Source: Candidatus Defluviilinea gracilis (GTDB taxonomy: Bacteria > Chloroflexota > Anaerolineae > Anaerolineales > Villigracilaceae). Taken from it: a stretch of 64,000 bases of DNA. A program made the translations under genes and the position numbers. Location: the NCBI GenBank assembly GCA_016716235.1, contig JADJWS010000003.1, positions 372,001 through 436,000 on the forward strand, given 5' to 3'. Each line of letters starts with the position of its first letter. The first letter of the stretch is position 1. Under the pieces are notes generated by a model. It was given only the letters and a program-made list of their open reading frames with translations, had not been told where the DNA came from and did no database searches. This document shows positions 42,662 through 51,458 of this stretch, one piece after another.

Positions 42662-43171
42662 ATGGACTTTAGTCAATTACTTGTCGCCCTCTTCACCCTC
42701 TTGATCGGGGGAGGTATCCTTGTGTTTACCGGCAACATACTTTTGAAAGCGAAAGGAAGAGCGGAGTGGCTCGAAACTACAGGAGAAATTATCGATTCGG
42801 GGATCAACGAGGTTAAAAGAGAGGAGGAGACAATGTACTTCCCCGCTATTCGTTATCGGTATAAGGTTAATCTCGTTGAATACGAGTCAACCAGAATTCA
42901 AATTGGCGATCCTCCTTATGCGGGGTCGCTGCTCCATACCAAGTCGATCATCAAAAAATATCCATTACACGAGCGGGTAACTGTCTATTACAACCCCGAA
43001 GACCATCAAGAATCTGTGTTGAACAAAAGCGCGCCAGCCAGCGGAATGATTTTATTGATTCTTTTGGGGATTTCCATCGTGTTATGCGGAATGCTTCTTT
43101 TAATTGGATTTCTGGTCCAGGCAGGCATTTTCGAAGCCTTTGATCCAAACACTTTCAAATTGAAATTTTAG
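42662..43171 (+). CDS. DUF3592 membrane protein
   Basis: A 169-residue protein with two membrane segments (about 5-28 and 123-150) and a beta-rich domain between: ETTGEIIDSGINEVKR, YFPAIRYRYKV, ERVTVYYNPEDHQESVL, the usual DUF3592 pattern. Start 42662 has TTGGAGG just upstream; the longer frame from 42617 has none. Function unknown. A decayed acyltransferase fragment directly follows the stop. Confidence 0.82.
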   Translation: MDFSQLLVALFTLLIGGGILVFTGNILLKAKGRAEWLETTGEIIDSGINEVKREEETMYFPAIRYRYKVNLVEYESTRIQIGDPPYAGSLLHTKSIIKKYPLHERVTVYYNPEDHQESVLNKSAPASGMILLILLGISIVLCGMLLLIGFLVQAGIFEAFDPNTFKLKF

Positions 43172-43258
43172 CTTGACCGCCTTCATTACAAACCGATTCA
43201 CATGCCCATGCGATATTTGCATTCTTCATCACAGCATGAAATCGAATTCGGATCAGGG
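43171..43258 (-). pseudogene. Decayed 3' fragment of an acyltransferase gene like that at 44602
   Basis: The minus strand of 43171-43258 matches the end of the acyltransferase gene (44601-44694) over about 85 bases with a few changes and a 6-base gap. It would encode SEFDFML, two stops, then NRFVMKAVK, against YEFDFMRGDEE ... NRFVMRARAVR in the intact gene. It is a remnant of a duplicate copy, on the other side of the membrane-protein gene 43293. Confidence 0.75.
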
Positions 43259-43277
43259 ATAAGTTAATTCATCACGA

Positions 43278-43292
43278 TATAATGGATGGGGA
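43278..43292 (+). promoter_or_regulatory. -10 box before the membrane-protein gene
   Basis: TATAAT at 43278-43283 lies nine bases before ATG 43293; a GGATGGGGA stretch between them may help ribosome binding. Confidence 0.5.
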
Positions 43293-44609
43293 ATGATAAG
43301 CAATAAACTCATTTTTCTATTTTTCTTGCTGGGCGGGACACTTTTCCTTTTTCCCAGTTTCAACGGCGATGGGTGGGGTATGGTTCATGAATACAACTAT
43401 CGCGGCTGGCAGACGACCTCTGAACGCGTAGTTGTCGCGCGATTGGCTAAATCGCAACAGGATGGATTATTTTCGGCGGGTGGCTTGTTGGGCTTGCTTG
43501 ATGCGCCAGACGGGTGGGTATTCGGGGCAGAGATCGCGAATCTCCAATATGAAGTATATGAGACGGGTCAGCCGATTCAATCGTATTTGGTTTACAAATC
43601 TCATCCGGGGTTTCAGGGAATTATTTTTGGTCTGTTTGATAGCCTGACAAATTTCCCCGCTTCTACTAATCTAGCAATCTTCAGAGGGACAGTTGCATTT
43701 ATCTCTTCGGTTGTTCTCGCGTTGATCGCCGCGGCAATTGCAGTCGAGTTCGGTTGGATGGCGGCAATTTTGATGCTGATCTTTTCCGCCATTTCCCAGT
43801 GGATGATCCTGCCAGCGGGCAGTCTCTATTGGAATCTATGGTCGTTTTTCCTGCCATTCGTATGCGGAATGTGTCTGCTGGCTGACGCTTCAAAAAAGAA
43901 TAATTACCCCGCGTTCAAAATTTATTTTGTCGTCTTCATCACTATCTGGGTCAAGATCCTATTCACGGGGTTCGAGATCATTACAACCGCGTTGATCATG
44001 GCAACCGTGCCGTTCGTCTATTTCGCAATTCGAGACAAATGGAAATTGAAACCGTTTCTCCAACGAGCAACTATGCTCGGCATCAGTCTTACGCTGGCAA
44101 CAATAGCTGGACTCGGAACGCTCATTTTACAAATCACTGTGGCAGATAGGAGTCTTAAGAGCGGAATCTATTACGTTAGAGATACATTCATTCGGCGCGC
44201 GGCGGGAAACCCCGATGAATTTCGCGGCCAGTATGCCGAAAGCCTCAAGGCGAGTCATTTGGAAGTGATCGGGAAGTATCTAAACTCTCAAGCGTTTTCT
44301 GTTGGGAACACATCTATTGTCTACTGGCAATTGATCGCGGTGTTCGCAGTGTTCACTCTGGTGTATTTGTACAAGCGCAAAACAACACTTCACAAGGGTT
44401 TCTCAACCACAGGAATGGCGCTGATCATCACAACCTGGTACTCGATTCTTGCGCCGCTGTCATGGTACATCATCTTCAAACCCACCTCGTACATTCACAC
44501 GTTTCTTTTCCCCATGGCATGGCAGATGCCATTTACCCTGCTTGGGTTCGCGTTATGCGGGTTCGTAATTCAGGATTTGTTCCGATCAAAAACCATTCAG
44601 CTTACCTGA
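43293..44609 (+). CDS. Polytopic membrane protein of unknown function (GT-C-like layout)
   Basis: A 438-residue protein with an N-terminal hydrophobic helix, an outside loop of about 100 residues with EYNYRGWQTTSERVV, then about eight further membrane segments. The layout (one helix, large soluble loop, many helices) recalls GT-C glycosyltransferases or O-antigen-type proteins, but no catalytic motif such as a DD/DE pair in the first loop can be assigned with certainty. Its 3' end overlaps the convergent acyltransferase by eight bases. It is flanked by two stretches of the same acyltransferase 3' sequence (43171-43258 and 44601-44694), suggesting it came in with, or was trapped by, a duplication. 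Confidence 0.7.
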   Translation: MISNKLIFLFFLLGGTLFLFPSFNGDGWGMVHEYNYRGWQTTSERVVVARLAKSQQDGLFSAGGLLGLLDAPDGWVFGAEIANLQYEVYETGQPIQSYLVYKSHPGFQGIIFGLFDSLTNFPASTNLAIFRGTVAFISSVVLALIAAAIAVEFGWMAAILMLIFSAISQWMILPAGSLYWNLWSFFLPFVCGMCLLADASKKNNYPAFKIYFVVFITIWVKILFTGFEIITTALIMATVPFVYFAIRDKWKLKPFLQRATMLGISLTLATIAGLGTLILQITVADRSLKSGIYYVRDTFIRRAAGNPDEFRGQYAESLKASHLEVIGKYLNSQAFSVGNTSIVYWQLIAVFAVFTLVYLYKRKTTLHKGFSTTGMALIITTWYSILAPLSWYIIFKPTSYIHTFLFPMAWQMPFTLLGFALCGFVIQDLFRSKTIQLT

Positions 44610-45609
44610 CCGCCCTCGCCCTCATCACGAATCGATTCACGCCGCCCATCCGATATTTATATTCCTCATCGCCGCGCATGAAATCGAATTCGTAGCGACC
44701 GTTGTCGCAACACCATTGAATATCGTATGCCATGATGACCCAGCCGGGGGACACTTCTTTGAAGTCGAAACTCACGCCGGAGTTATAACCCCACAGTTTA
44801 TTCTTGTAATCGAAGCAAAGAGTGGATGCGGCTTTGACGCCGTCCACTTCAAGGAAGGCGAGCCAGAGATATCCGCCATTGTGCGCGGCGCGGAGGGTGG
44901 CGGTCATGTGTTCGCGCATGGCGGGATGCAGGAAGGTCGCTTTGTTGGGGTCTTGCACCATGAGACGAAAGAATGAGTCCAGTTCAGGTTCGATGTCGGC
45001 GTTTTTATCTACAATATAAAAGTTGACGCGTCCGCTTTCGGCGGCGCGGCGCATCTTGCGGCGCATCTCGTGGCGTTGCTTTTTGTCAATGCCCTCGAGA
45101 TATTCATCGAAGGAGCCGTTCAATGCGATGCGCGGGGTGGGACGATACACTTCTTGATGATGCGTCCAGCCGCGTGATTCGGATTCCGCTTGGAGAGCGG
45201 CGAGGGTGGGAGAATCGTCGGGGAGGTTGTACCAGTCTAGGACGGACCAAGCCTCCCCGTGGGGTGAAGCGAGAAAGTCCAGCAGGCCGGAAAGGAAGCG
45301 CGGCAGATCCCCTTTGCGCACGATCAAATCCAAATAATCGGAAACTTCGATGCTTCCGATGAGGAGAAGCGCGCGTTGATTTTCATAGTCAGCGATGAAG
45401 AGCGGGGCGATGCCGATGAGTTGATCGTTTTCTGTGGCGGAGACGAGAATCAATTCGGCTTGCTTCCACTCGCCGCCGCCGAGGGTCTTCCACCATTCGC
45501 TGAGATATTCGTAACGCGAGAACGGGGTGTCGGCGATGCTCTGTTCGACAAGCGCGTTCCATGTTTGTGATTCAATTTCAGAAAAGCCCGCGTGTAACTT
45601 AAAATTCAT
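44602..45609 (-). CDS. GNAT-fold acyltransferase (FemAB/BioF2-like)
   Basis: A 335-residue protein of the double-GNAT type: an N-terminal segment with TPFSRYEYLSEWWKTLG, then a linker, and a C-terminal acyltransferase domain with IDKKQRHEMRRKMRRA, FLHPAMREHM and WLAFLEVDGVKAASTLCF before the end FDFMRGDEEYKYRMGG. Relatives (CelD/BioF2, pfam Acetyltransf_6) transfer acyl groups to sugars or peptides in envelope pathways. ATG 45609 is chosen over 45693 because GGAAGGAC lies before it. A decayed copy of its 3' end lies at 43171. Confidence 0.85.
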   Translation of the reverse strand: MNFKLHAGFSEIESQTWNALVEQSIADTPFSRYEYLSEWWKTLGGGEWKQAELILVSATENDQLIGIAPLFIADYENQRALLLIGSIEVSDYLDLIVRKGDLPRFLSGLLDFLASPHGEAWSVLDWYNLPDDSPTLAALQAESESRGWTHHQEVYRPTPRIALNGSFDEYLEGIDKKQRHEMRRKMRRAAESGRVNFYIVDKNADIEPELDSFFRLMVQDPNKATFLHPAMREHMTATLRAAHNGGYLWLAFLEVDGVKAASTLCFDYKNKLWGYNSGVSFDFKEVSPGWVIMAYDIQWCCDNGRYEFDFMRGDEEYKYRMGGVNRFVMRARAVR

Positions 45610-45686
45610 CCTTCGTCCTTCCGCCTTCAGCATTTGTCCAAATTTTACCAGTATAATGATAGCCATCTTCCGAACATTCTTACGCC

Positions 45687-48359
45687 GTGACAACTTTCGA
45701 CCTCAACATCCTCCCGATTCACAGACATAACGGTCAAAACTTTGCGAGCTTGCCGGGCTTGCGCGATTTTACGCCGCCGAGGCGCGTGGCGCGCGGGCGC
45801 GAAAAAGACAGCCTGATCCTCTACCTCGCATTTTCGGGCACTGCGGAGTATTCGATCGAAGAAATCGACGCGCTCCATCATCAAGCGGCGACGGCGTTCT
45901 ATCAATCGCCCGGCGCGCAAACCAGCGCCATGCGCAAAGCCGCAGAGAGTCTCAACGCGGCGATGCTCGAGCGCAACTTTGCCACAAGCGGGCAGGGGAA
46001 ATACGCCAACGCGGTCCTGGTCATTGCGGTTGCGCGCGAGGAGAAATGCACGCTTTTGCTTAACGGACCTGCGCGCGCGGTATGCGTCAGCGAGGGACGA
46101 TCGCGTCACATCTACGAACCGTCGCTTTCGGGCAAAGGCTTGGGGTCGAGTCAGAATATTCAAGCGTATCTTGCGCAAGTCGATCTGCATCACAACGATC
46201 TGCTTGTGTTGTGCGGAAAATTCCCAAGAGACTGGGAAGACGACCTGTTAGGCGAGCGCCCGCTCTCGTCGCTGGATGCGGCATACCGCAAGTTAACGTT
46301 TGCCAAAGGCGACTTGAACGCGGCTCTCGTTCACCCGAAAACGGGAACGGGCGTCATCACCATCCTGCGCGCAGATGTGGGTATGCCGTCTCCCTCCGCA
46401 AGTGAATCTGCCTCGCCTCCTGAAACGGATTCGCATCCCCAACCTTTTGAACTGCAGGAGAATGAGGAAGCGCGCAAGAAGGAGGTCGTTGATGATATCC
46501 TCATTGAATCGCCGCAAAGTTTTCAAGTAGATCTACACAACGAACCGCCGTCGACGAAAAACAACCAATCTTCAAGCGTCGATTCTCAACTCAACGATCA
46601 TCCTCTCGCGGAAGAACGCCCGGTCATTACCGAAGAGGAACTCGACCGCCTAGCAGACTTCGGCGCGCACATGCTTCAACCTTCGGCGTATGCCATCCCT
46701 CCGCAACCGCTGGAAGACCTTCCACCCCTCCCGCCGCCAGTCGCATCCGACGTCCCGCGCGGATTTCCATCTTCCATTCCACGGCGCAAACCCGACGAAC
46801 CCATGCCGGAGCCGGTTAACGTTGAGCCAGCCGGGATTGTCGAATCTATCGCCAAAGAAGAAAACATTGACGCAATCGATGAGCGGGAAGAAATAGAAGA
46901 GATCATCGAGCAAACCCCAACACCGTTATTCGGCGGGTTGTTCGAGCGTTCCAAAGCGGAGACCAACGCCAATGCCCACGCCGAAGCGACGCGGCAAATA
47001 GCGAAAGTGATGGTCGGCGGAATTCAGATCGCGCGGCGGGCAAACGAGGGCGTGAAGTCGTTCTTCGCGCGCTTCCTCCCGCGGCTATTGCCCGGGGGTG
47101 AGAATACAGATGTCCCTGCGGGAGAAGCGGCGCAACAACAAATGTCGTTCGTGCCTCAGCACATCCAAATCTTCATCGCGCTGATCGTCCCGCTGTTAGT
47201 CGGCACGATGGCGGTGGTCGTCTATTTGCGCTTCGGTCAAAGCGTGCAATATGACGAATATTACAAGCAGGCGCTCAATGCGCGCGCGCAAGCCGTCAGC
47301 GAAACAGACCCGATCCGCCAGCGCATGGCGTGGGAAAATGTCGCCGCCTCGATCGACAAAGCCGAAAGTTACCGTGAAACCGATGAATCGAATTTGTTGC
47401 AAGCCGAAGCGCAAAACAACCTGGATACGATCATGGGCGTCCAGCGACTTGAATTCGTCCCAGCCTTTACGAACGGGTTGACCGGCGTCGCGCAGATCAG
47501 CCGCATGGCGGCAAGCGAAAGCGACCTGTACATGCTCGACGCTGAAAACGGGAAGATTCTGCACGCCACATTCACCGGACGAAGCCTTGAATTAGATTTG
47601 ACTTTCAGGTGTGAACCCGGTACGTACGCCGGTTATCAAGTGGGCACGCTTGTGGATGTGCTTGCCCTGCCCAAGGTCAACCTCGTCAACGCGACCGTGC
47701 TTGGCATCGACGCCAACGGAAATCTATTGTATTGCTCGCCCGGGCAAGTGCCGCAGGCAATTCCACTCCCCTCCCTGCCAAACACCAATTGGGGGCGCAT
47801 CACCTCGTTCGCCCTCGATAACGGAAATTTGTACGTGCTCGACGCCACCTCGCGCTCGGTGTGGGTTTTTGCCGGCAAAGATAGCACCTTCACCGACACG
47901 CCGTATTTCTATTTCGGCAACCAGATCCCCAACACCATAGACTCGGCAATCGACCTGGCAGTGAGCGGAGACGATCTGTACCTGCTCCACGCCGATGGGC
48001 ACCTCTCCACATGCACGTTTAGCCGCATCACCGAAACGCAAACCAAATGTATCGACCCGATCAACTTCCTTGACTCCTACCCCGCGCATCAAGATATCAA
48101 CATTTTCGCGCAAGCGCACTTCACGCAAATGCTCCTCACCTCGCCTCCCAATGTCATTATGCTCCTGCTGGATTCTGAAAACCAAAAAGTATTCCGCTTC
48201 ACACCGCGCTCGATCGAACTGCAAAACCAACTGACCGGCTTCGCCGGAGACGCCAACCCCTTCCAACCCGGCGCGGTGGGCGCCATGGCGGTCAGCCCGA
48301 ACTACGTGTTGTACTTCTCGATCGGCAACCAGGTATATTTTGCAACGAATTTGCCGTGA
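45687..48359 (+). CDS. PPM-phosphatase-like protein with membrane helix and beta-propeller
   Basis: An 890-residue protein from GTG 45687. Residues about 1-230 resemble a PPM/PP2C fold (LILYLAFSGTAEYSIEEIDAL; KYANAVLVIAVAREEKCTLLLNGPARAV, shown in part; HHNDLLVLCG), but the metal-binding Asp-Gly/GxxD motifs are not seen, so it is probably catalytically dead. A long acidic low-complexity linker follows (about 235-440), then one membrane helix (about 497-517: FIALIVPLLVGTMAVVVYL) and an outside domain with beta-propeller-like repeats. Together with the next gene it may be an envelope sensor. TATAAT at 45652 precedes it. Confidence 0.75.
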   Translation: MTTFDLNILPIHRHNGQNFASLPGLRDFTPPRRVARGREKDSLILYLAFSGTAEYSIEEIDALHHQAATAFYQSPGAQTSAMRKAAESLNAAMLERNFATSGQGKYANAVLVIAVAREEKCTLLLNGPARAVCVSEGRSRHIYEPSLSGKGLGSSQNIQAYLAQVDLHHNDLLVLCGKFPRDWEDDLLGERPLSSLDAAYRKLTFAKGDLNAALVHPKTGTGVITILRADVGMPSPSASESASPPETDSHPQPFELQENEEARKKEVVDDILIESPQSFQVDLHNEPPSTKNNQSSSVDSQLNDHPLAEERPVITEEELDRLADFGAHMLQPSAYAIPPQPLEDLPPLPPPVASDVPRGFPSSIPRRKPDEPMPEPVNVEPAGIVESIAKEENIDAIDEREEIEEIIEQTPTPLFGGLFERSKAETNANAHAEATRQIAKVMVGGIQIARRANEGVKSFFARFLPRLLPGGENTDVPAGEAAQQQMSFVPQHIQIFIALIVPLLVGTMAVVVYLRFGQSVQYDEYYKQALNARAQAVSETDPIRQRMAWENVAASIDKAESYRETDESNLLQAEAQNNLDTIMGVQRLEFVPAFTNGLTGVAQISRMAASESDLYMLDAENGKILHATFTGRSLELDLTFRCEPGTYAGYQVGTLVDVLALPKVNLVNATVLGIDANGNLLYCSPGQVPQAIPLPSLPNTNWGRITSFALDNGNLYVLDATSRSVWVFAGKDSTFTDTPYFYFGNQIPNTIDSAIDLAVSGDDLYLLHADGHLSTCTFSRITETQTKCIDPINFLDSYPAHQDINIFAQAHFTQMLLTSPPNVIMLLLDSENQKVFRFTPRSIELQNQLTGFAGDANPFQPGAVGAMAVSPNYVLYFSIGNQVYFATNLP

Positions 48360-48361
48360 GG

Positions 48362-48422
48362 CAAGAAGAAAGTAGATAAGTAGATCAGCAGATAAGTAGA
48401 TAAGTAGATTTGTAGATTTGTA
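48362..48422. repeat. GTAGATAA octamer array
   Basis: Units GTAGATAA, GTAGATCA, GCAGATAA, GTAGATAA, GTAGATTT, GTAGATTT run in tandem directly after the stop of the preceding gene. No fold-back half is seen here. Confidence 0.85.
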
Positions 48423-48453
48423 AACCGCTTCTTTGCAAACGTAGACTTCCGAC

Positions 48454-49440
48454 ATGAGTCCCTTTTCCCTCTTCCGACGAAAATCGCCTCCCGCCCCAGC
48501 GATGCCTGCTTCAGACTCCTCGACCGAGCCGCCCATTCAGACGATCCTCCGCACCCTGGTCATCGTCTACGACCCGGTGGTAGATCAAGCGACCGGCAAA
48601 AAATTGTCGGAACAAATGCGCTGGAATAAGGTCGAAGACCTCGCCGTAGGATTTATGTCTGATATCCTGCAAGCCAGCGGCGAACTCCTCCGCTACCAGA
48701 TCACCCAACGCATCGACGTGGACGCCTTCCCCGCCAAAGTGGATGGCTACGTGTACGACGCGGAAACCTACCTCGATGTGCGGCGCGGCGCCATGCCGCC
48801 CTACATGCCACAAGAGGCGGATTATCACGCCATCATCAAACAATTTGACATCTTGAAGCGCGTGGCGCGCGATGAAATTGACGAAGTGTGGATCTTCAAC
48901 TTTCCCGATGCGGGCTTTTACGAATCCATCATGGGCGGACCCGGCGCATTTTGGTGCAACGCGCCTCCGCTTCAGAACACCGAAGCCTCCAAACGACGCT
49001 TCGTCATTATGGGGTTTTCCTACGAGCGCGGCGTGGGTGAAATGCTGGAGAATATGGGTCACCGCGCCGAATCCATCATGCAGAAGGTTTTTGAAGATAT
49101 CAAGGGGGAGGAAAATTACTGGAAGCGTTTCATCCGCTATGACCGCACTCATAAAGGACAAGCCGCGCTGGGCAACGTTCACTTCGCGCCGAACAGCGCC
49201 AGCGACTACGATTGGAATAACCCCTCGGTTGTCGTCAGCGAATGCGATGACTGGCTCTACAACTTCCCCAACTTCAAGGGGATCACTCGTCAAGTCACCG
49301 CCGCCGACTGGGGCTCCGGCGACACGCGCAAACACCACCTGTGGTGGATGAGTCACTTCCCCAAAACGCTGGGGCGTCGAAACGGGATCAGCCATAACTG
49401 GTGGCAGTACATTGCCAACCCAAATCATATCATCACATAA
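48454..49440 (+). CDS. Unrecognised soluble protein
   Basis: A 328-residue protein. After a basic, Pro-rich start it has a strand-rich segment (RTLVIVYDPVVDQATGKK), a region with YVYDAETYLDVRRG, a conserved-looking WIFNFPDAGFYESIM, and FVIMGFSYERGVGEMLENMGHRAESIM followed by HNWWQYIANPN (stretches shown in part). The HRAE and HNWW histidines suggest an enzyme, possibly a metallohydrolase, but no family was recognised. It shares the strand with the PPM-like gene upstream and ends at a bidirectional terminator. Confidence 0.7.
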   Translation: MSPFSLFRRKSPPAPAMPASDSSTEPPIQTILRTLVIVYDPVVDQATGKKLSEQMRWNKVEDLAVGFMSDILQASGELLRYQITQRIDVDAFPAKVDGYVYDAETYLDVRRGAMPPYMPQEADYHAIIKQFDILKRVARDEIDEVWIFNFPDAGFYESIMGGPGAFWCNAPPLQNTEASKRRFVIMGFSYERGVGEMLENMGHRAESIMQKVFEDIKGEENYWKRFIRYDRTHKGQAALGNVHFAPNSASDYDWNNPSVVVSECDDWLYNFPNFKGITRQVTAADWGSGDTRKHHLWWMSHFPKTLGRRNGISHNWWQYIANPNHIIT

Positions 49441-49478
49441 AGAACTCGGAGGTCTACCAGACCTCCGAGTTCTTTATG
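49441..49478. terminator. Bidirectional terminator between convergent genes
   Basis: AGAACTCGGAGGTCT and its complement AGACCTCCGAGTTCT, with A and T runs at either end, fill the gap between the two stop codons. Confidence 0.88.
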
Positions 49479-50501
49479 TTAACTCGAAACCTTCAAAGCC
49501 ACCATCGTCACATCGTCTGCCAGCGATCTGTGATTTCCAAACGCGCTTGCTCCTCGATATACAGTTTGAAGAATATCAGGCGCAGCCAAATGCGCGTGTT
49601 GCGCAAGCAGGTCGGCAAGGCGGCTATGGCCAAATTGCTCATTTCCAGTCGTGTCCACAACTTCGGTCACGCCGTCGGTGTAGAGCAGAAGCGAATCGCC
49701 TTTTGAAAGCTTCACCGATTCAATGCGCGGACGGAAAAATTCCGCCAAGCCGATCGCGGGCGCGGTTGGTTTCAACCAAAGGATTTCATTGCTCCCGCCG
49801 CGATGAACTGCCGGCGGATTATGTCCGGCGTTCACGTACGTCAACTCAAGGCTGACAGGATCGAAGCGCGCGAGAAAGACCGTGACGAACGTAGTGAAGT
49901 TGACGTTGTGGATGTAAAAGCGATTGATGCGTTCCAATATCTCGGCGGGCGAATCGGTGTCGGGAGCCATCGTCCGCAGGGCGGTTTGCAAACTGCTCAT
50001 CAGCATCCCTGCCGAAACGCCGTGCCCGCTCACGTCGGCGATCACCAACCCATGAGCGCCGTCGCGGAAATGGAAAAAGTCGAAATAATCGCCGCCGATG
50101 ATATCGGCAGGACGGCTGAACGCGGCGACTTCCACGCCTGAGATGACCGGCGCGTTTTGGGGCAACAACGCGCGCTGGACGATCTGCGACAACTCCAACT
50201 CCGATTCCAGCCGCCGCATCTCGGCTTCGGAATAATGGTCCAAGCAAATAGACGCGGTGTAATCCATCGCGAGTCGGCTCGGCTCCACGTAGCCATGACA
50301 AATTTCGCACACCCCGAGCGTGTGGTTTTCAAACTTCTCGAGGCTTGATTCGATCACATGCAAATGATCCTGCACGCAATGATCGTCCTCATACAGGCAG
50401 ACCTCCCTCTCGGCATCCGAAGCCGTTTCAAGGAACTCCGTCACCGCTTGCCGCTTTTCGACCAGGCTGGTTTCGATCCGTTCAAGAATTTCGAGCGCCA
50501 T
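49479..50501 (-). CDS. SpoIIE-type PPM phosphatase fused to a DksA/TraR-like zinc finger
   Basis: A 340-residue protein. Residues about 1-115 have a coiled helix and a C4 finger of DksA/TraR form (LGVCEICHG ... TASICLDH). Then about 120-340 is a SpoIIE-type PPM domain: QRALLPQNAPVISGVEV, IIGGDYFDFFHF, ADVSGHGVSAGMLM, NAGHNPP, LLLYTDGVTEV and DDVTMVALK, with all metal-binding Asp residues in place. SpoIIE-like phosphatases dephosphorylate anti-anti-sigma (STAS) proteins. The finger in place of a PAS or GAF sensor is unusual. ATG 50501 has GGAGAA 4 bases upstream. Confidence 0.9.
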   Translation of the reverse strand: MALEILERIETSLVEKRQAVTEFLETASDAEREVCLYEDDHCVQDHLHVIESSLEKFENHTLGVCEICHGYVEPSRLAMDYTASICLDHYSEAEMRRLESELELSQIVQRALLPQNAPVISGVEVAAFSRPADIIGGDYFDFFHFRDGAHGLVIADVSGHGVSAGMLMSSLQTALRTMAPDTDSPAEILERINRFYIHNVNFTTFVTVFLARFDPVSLELTYVNAGHNPPAVHRGGSNEILWLKPTAPAIGLAEFFRPRIESVKLSKGDSLLLYTDGVTEVVDTTGNEQFGHSRLADLLAQHAHLAAPDILQTVYRGASAFGNHRSLADDVTMVALKVSS

Positions 50502-50519
50502 AGCATTCTCCGTAGGTAA

Positions 50520-50572
50520 CGTCCCGCAGGTTTCACTCCGCAATCAAATTTATGCCAAAAACCTGCGGGACG
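50520..50572. repeat. Inverted repeat upstream of the phosphatase
   Basis: CGTCCCGCAGGTTT (50520-50533) and AAACCTGCGGGACG (50559-50572) are perfect 14-bp arms around a 25-base loop, directly upstream of the phosphatase ATG on the minus strand. Confidence 0.7.
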
Positions 50573-50624
50573 GTCAAATTAGAACATTTGTTAGATATGG
50601 CAAAGATGAAGATTCTTACATTGT

Positions 50625-50689
50625 GCCGCAAAGTTCACTTTGCGCTTACGCGGCAAAGGGGAACAAGCACGCGCAAGATAAATCTTGCG
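50625..50689. repeat. Two hairpins in the phosphatase/methyltransferase gap
   Basis: CGCAAAGTTCACTTTGCG (50627-50644) and CGCAAGATAAATCTTGCG (50672-50689) are two short perfect hairpins. The second lies next to the stop of the methyltransferase gene and may help end its transcript, though no T run follows. Confidence 0.6.
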
Positions 50690-51418
50690 TTACACAGAAA
50701 TCTTCCACACCTGATACAACCCCAAATTCCCCGTTTCGCCATCGGATGAGAATGTTTCCACCACCCGAAAGCCCGCCGCGTCTGCCAACTCTCCCAACTC
50801 CGATTCGCTGAAGTGATGGACGTAACGCAGACCCTCTCCCCCGCTCCGCCAGTCGAGCAGATAATCGCCCGCATCCACTTCGGACTGGGTAACTGATACG
50901 CCCTCCCAAGCCTTGATCCTCCCTTTCAGCTTTTCGCTGTTGAGGAACTGCCAGTTGGAATGGATAAACAATCCATCAGGCTTGAGAAGTTGACGAACAG
51001 TTCGGAGGATGTTTAGCCGCAGTTCGATCGAGGGGATATGATGTAAAACAGCAAAGGCAGTGATCAGTGACCAGTGATCAGTCACTGCTAACTGATTACT
51101 GTTCACTGATAACTCCGTAAGATCAACTTCCACGAACCTGGCAGAGAATCCCTCAGGCTGAGACTCCGCCTCACGCAGGAGGGGCAGGCTGAAGTCGGCG
51201 CCGAGATACGCGCCGCGGTGTCCGCGCTTCGCCAGTTCGCGGGCGAATTCTCCGTTGCCGCATCCCAGATCCAAAATAGATTCGTCCCCTTTCAGCGTTT
51301 CAAGCACTCGACGCGCGCCGGGTTGAATCCGATGGCGGGTGGCGGAAAACGAATCGCCGAAGCGAGTGTAAAAATCCTTGTTGAGTTGAATCAAGCGCGC
51401 GGCGGTGGCTGAATCCAT
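50690..51418 (-). CDS. Class I SAM-dependent methyltransferase (tRNA-Trm9/ABH8-like)
   Basis: A 242-residue methyltransferase. Motif I is ILDLGCGNGEFARELA, the acidic strand-2 end GADFSLPLLREA, and a later VEVDLTEL followed by AFAVLHHIPS. The C-terminus has a WRSGGEGLRYVHHFSESELGELADAAGF segment (shown in part), which recalls Trm9/ABH8-type enzymes that methylate modified wobble uridines; a bacterial elp3 nearby (52289) fits this idea but does not prove it. Residues about 101-121 are encoded by a fold-back repeat array (51055). ATG 51418 faces the cysH-type gene at 51459 across 40 bp. Confidence 0.85.
   Translation of the reverse strand: MDSATAARLIQLNKDFYTRFGDSFSATRHRIQPGARRVLETLKGDESILDLGCGNGEFARELAKRGHRGAYLGADFSLPLLREAESQPEGFSARFVEVDLTELSVNSNQLAVTDHWSLITAFAVLHHIPSIELRLNILRTVRQLLKPDGLFIHSNWQFLNSEKLKGRIKAWEGVSVTQSEVDAGDYLLDWRSGGEGLRYVHHFSESELGELADAAGFRVVETFSSDGETGNLGLYQVWKISV
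51055..51117. repeat. 7-bp repeat array inside the methyltransferase gene
   Basis: TGATCAG, TGACCAG, TGATCAG units and a mirrored ACTGTTCACTGAT half, read in frame through the methyltransferase gene and giving about 20 residues between the VDL strand and the AFAVLHHIP strand. The right half is the same ACTGTTC heptamer as at 37453. Confidence 0.8.
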
Positions 51419-51446
51419 GCGAAGATTATAACGGGTTGTAAGCGGG

Positions 51447-51458
51447 TATAATGCCGCC
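51447..51458 (+). promoter_or_regulatory. -10 box of a leaderless cysH-type transcript
   Basis: TATAAT at 51447-51452 lies six bases before ATG 51459; no ribosome site. Confidence 0.6.

Noticed and set aside
48362..48422. Short regularly spaced repeats that might be a CRISPR array
   Set aside because: The period is 8 bp with no spacers and no cas gene is in the window.
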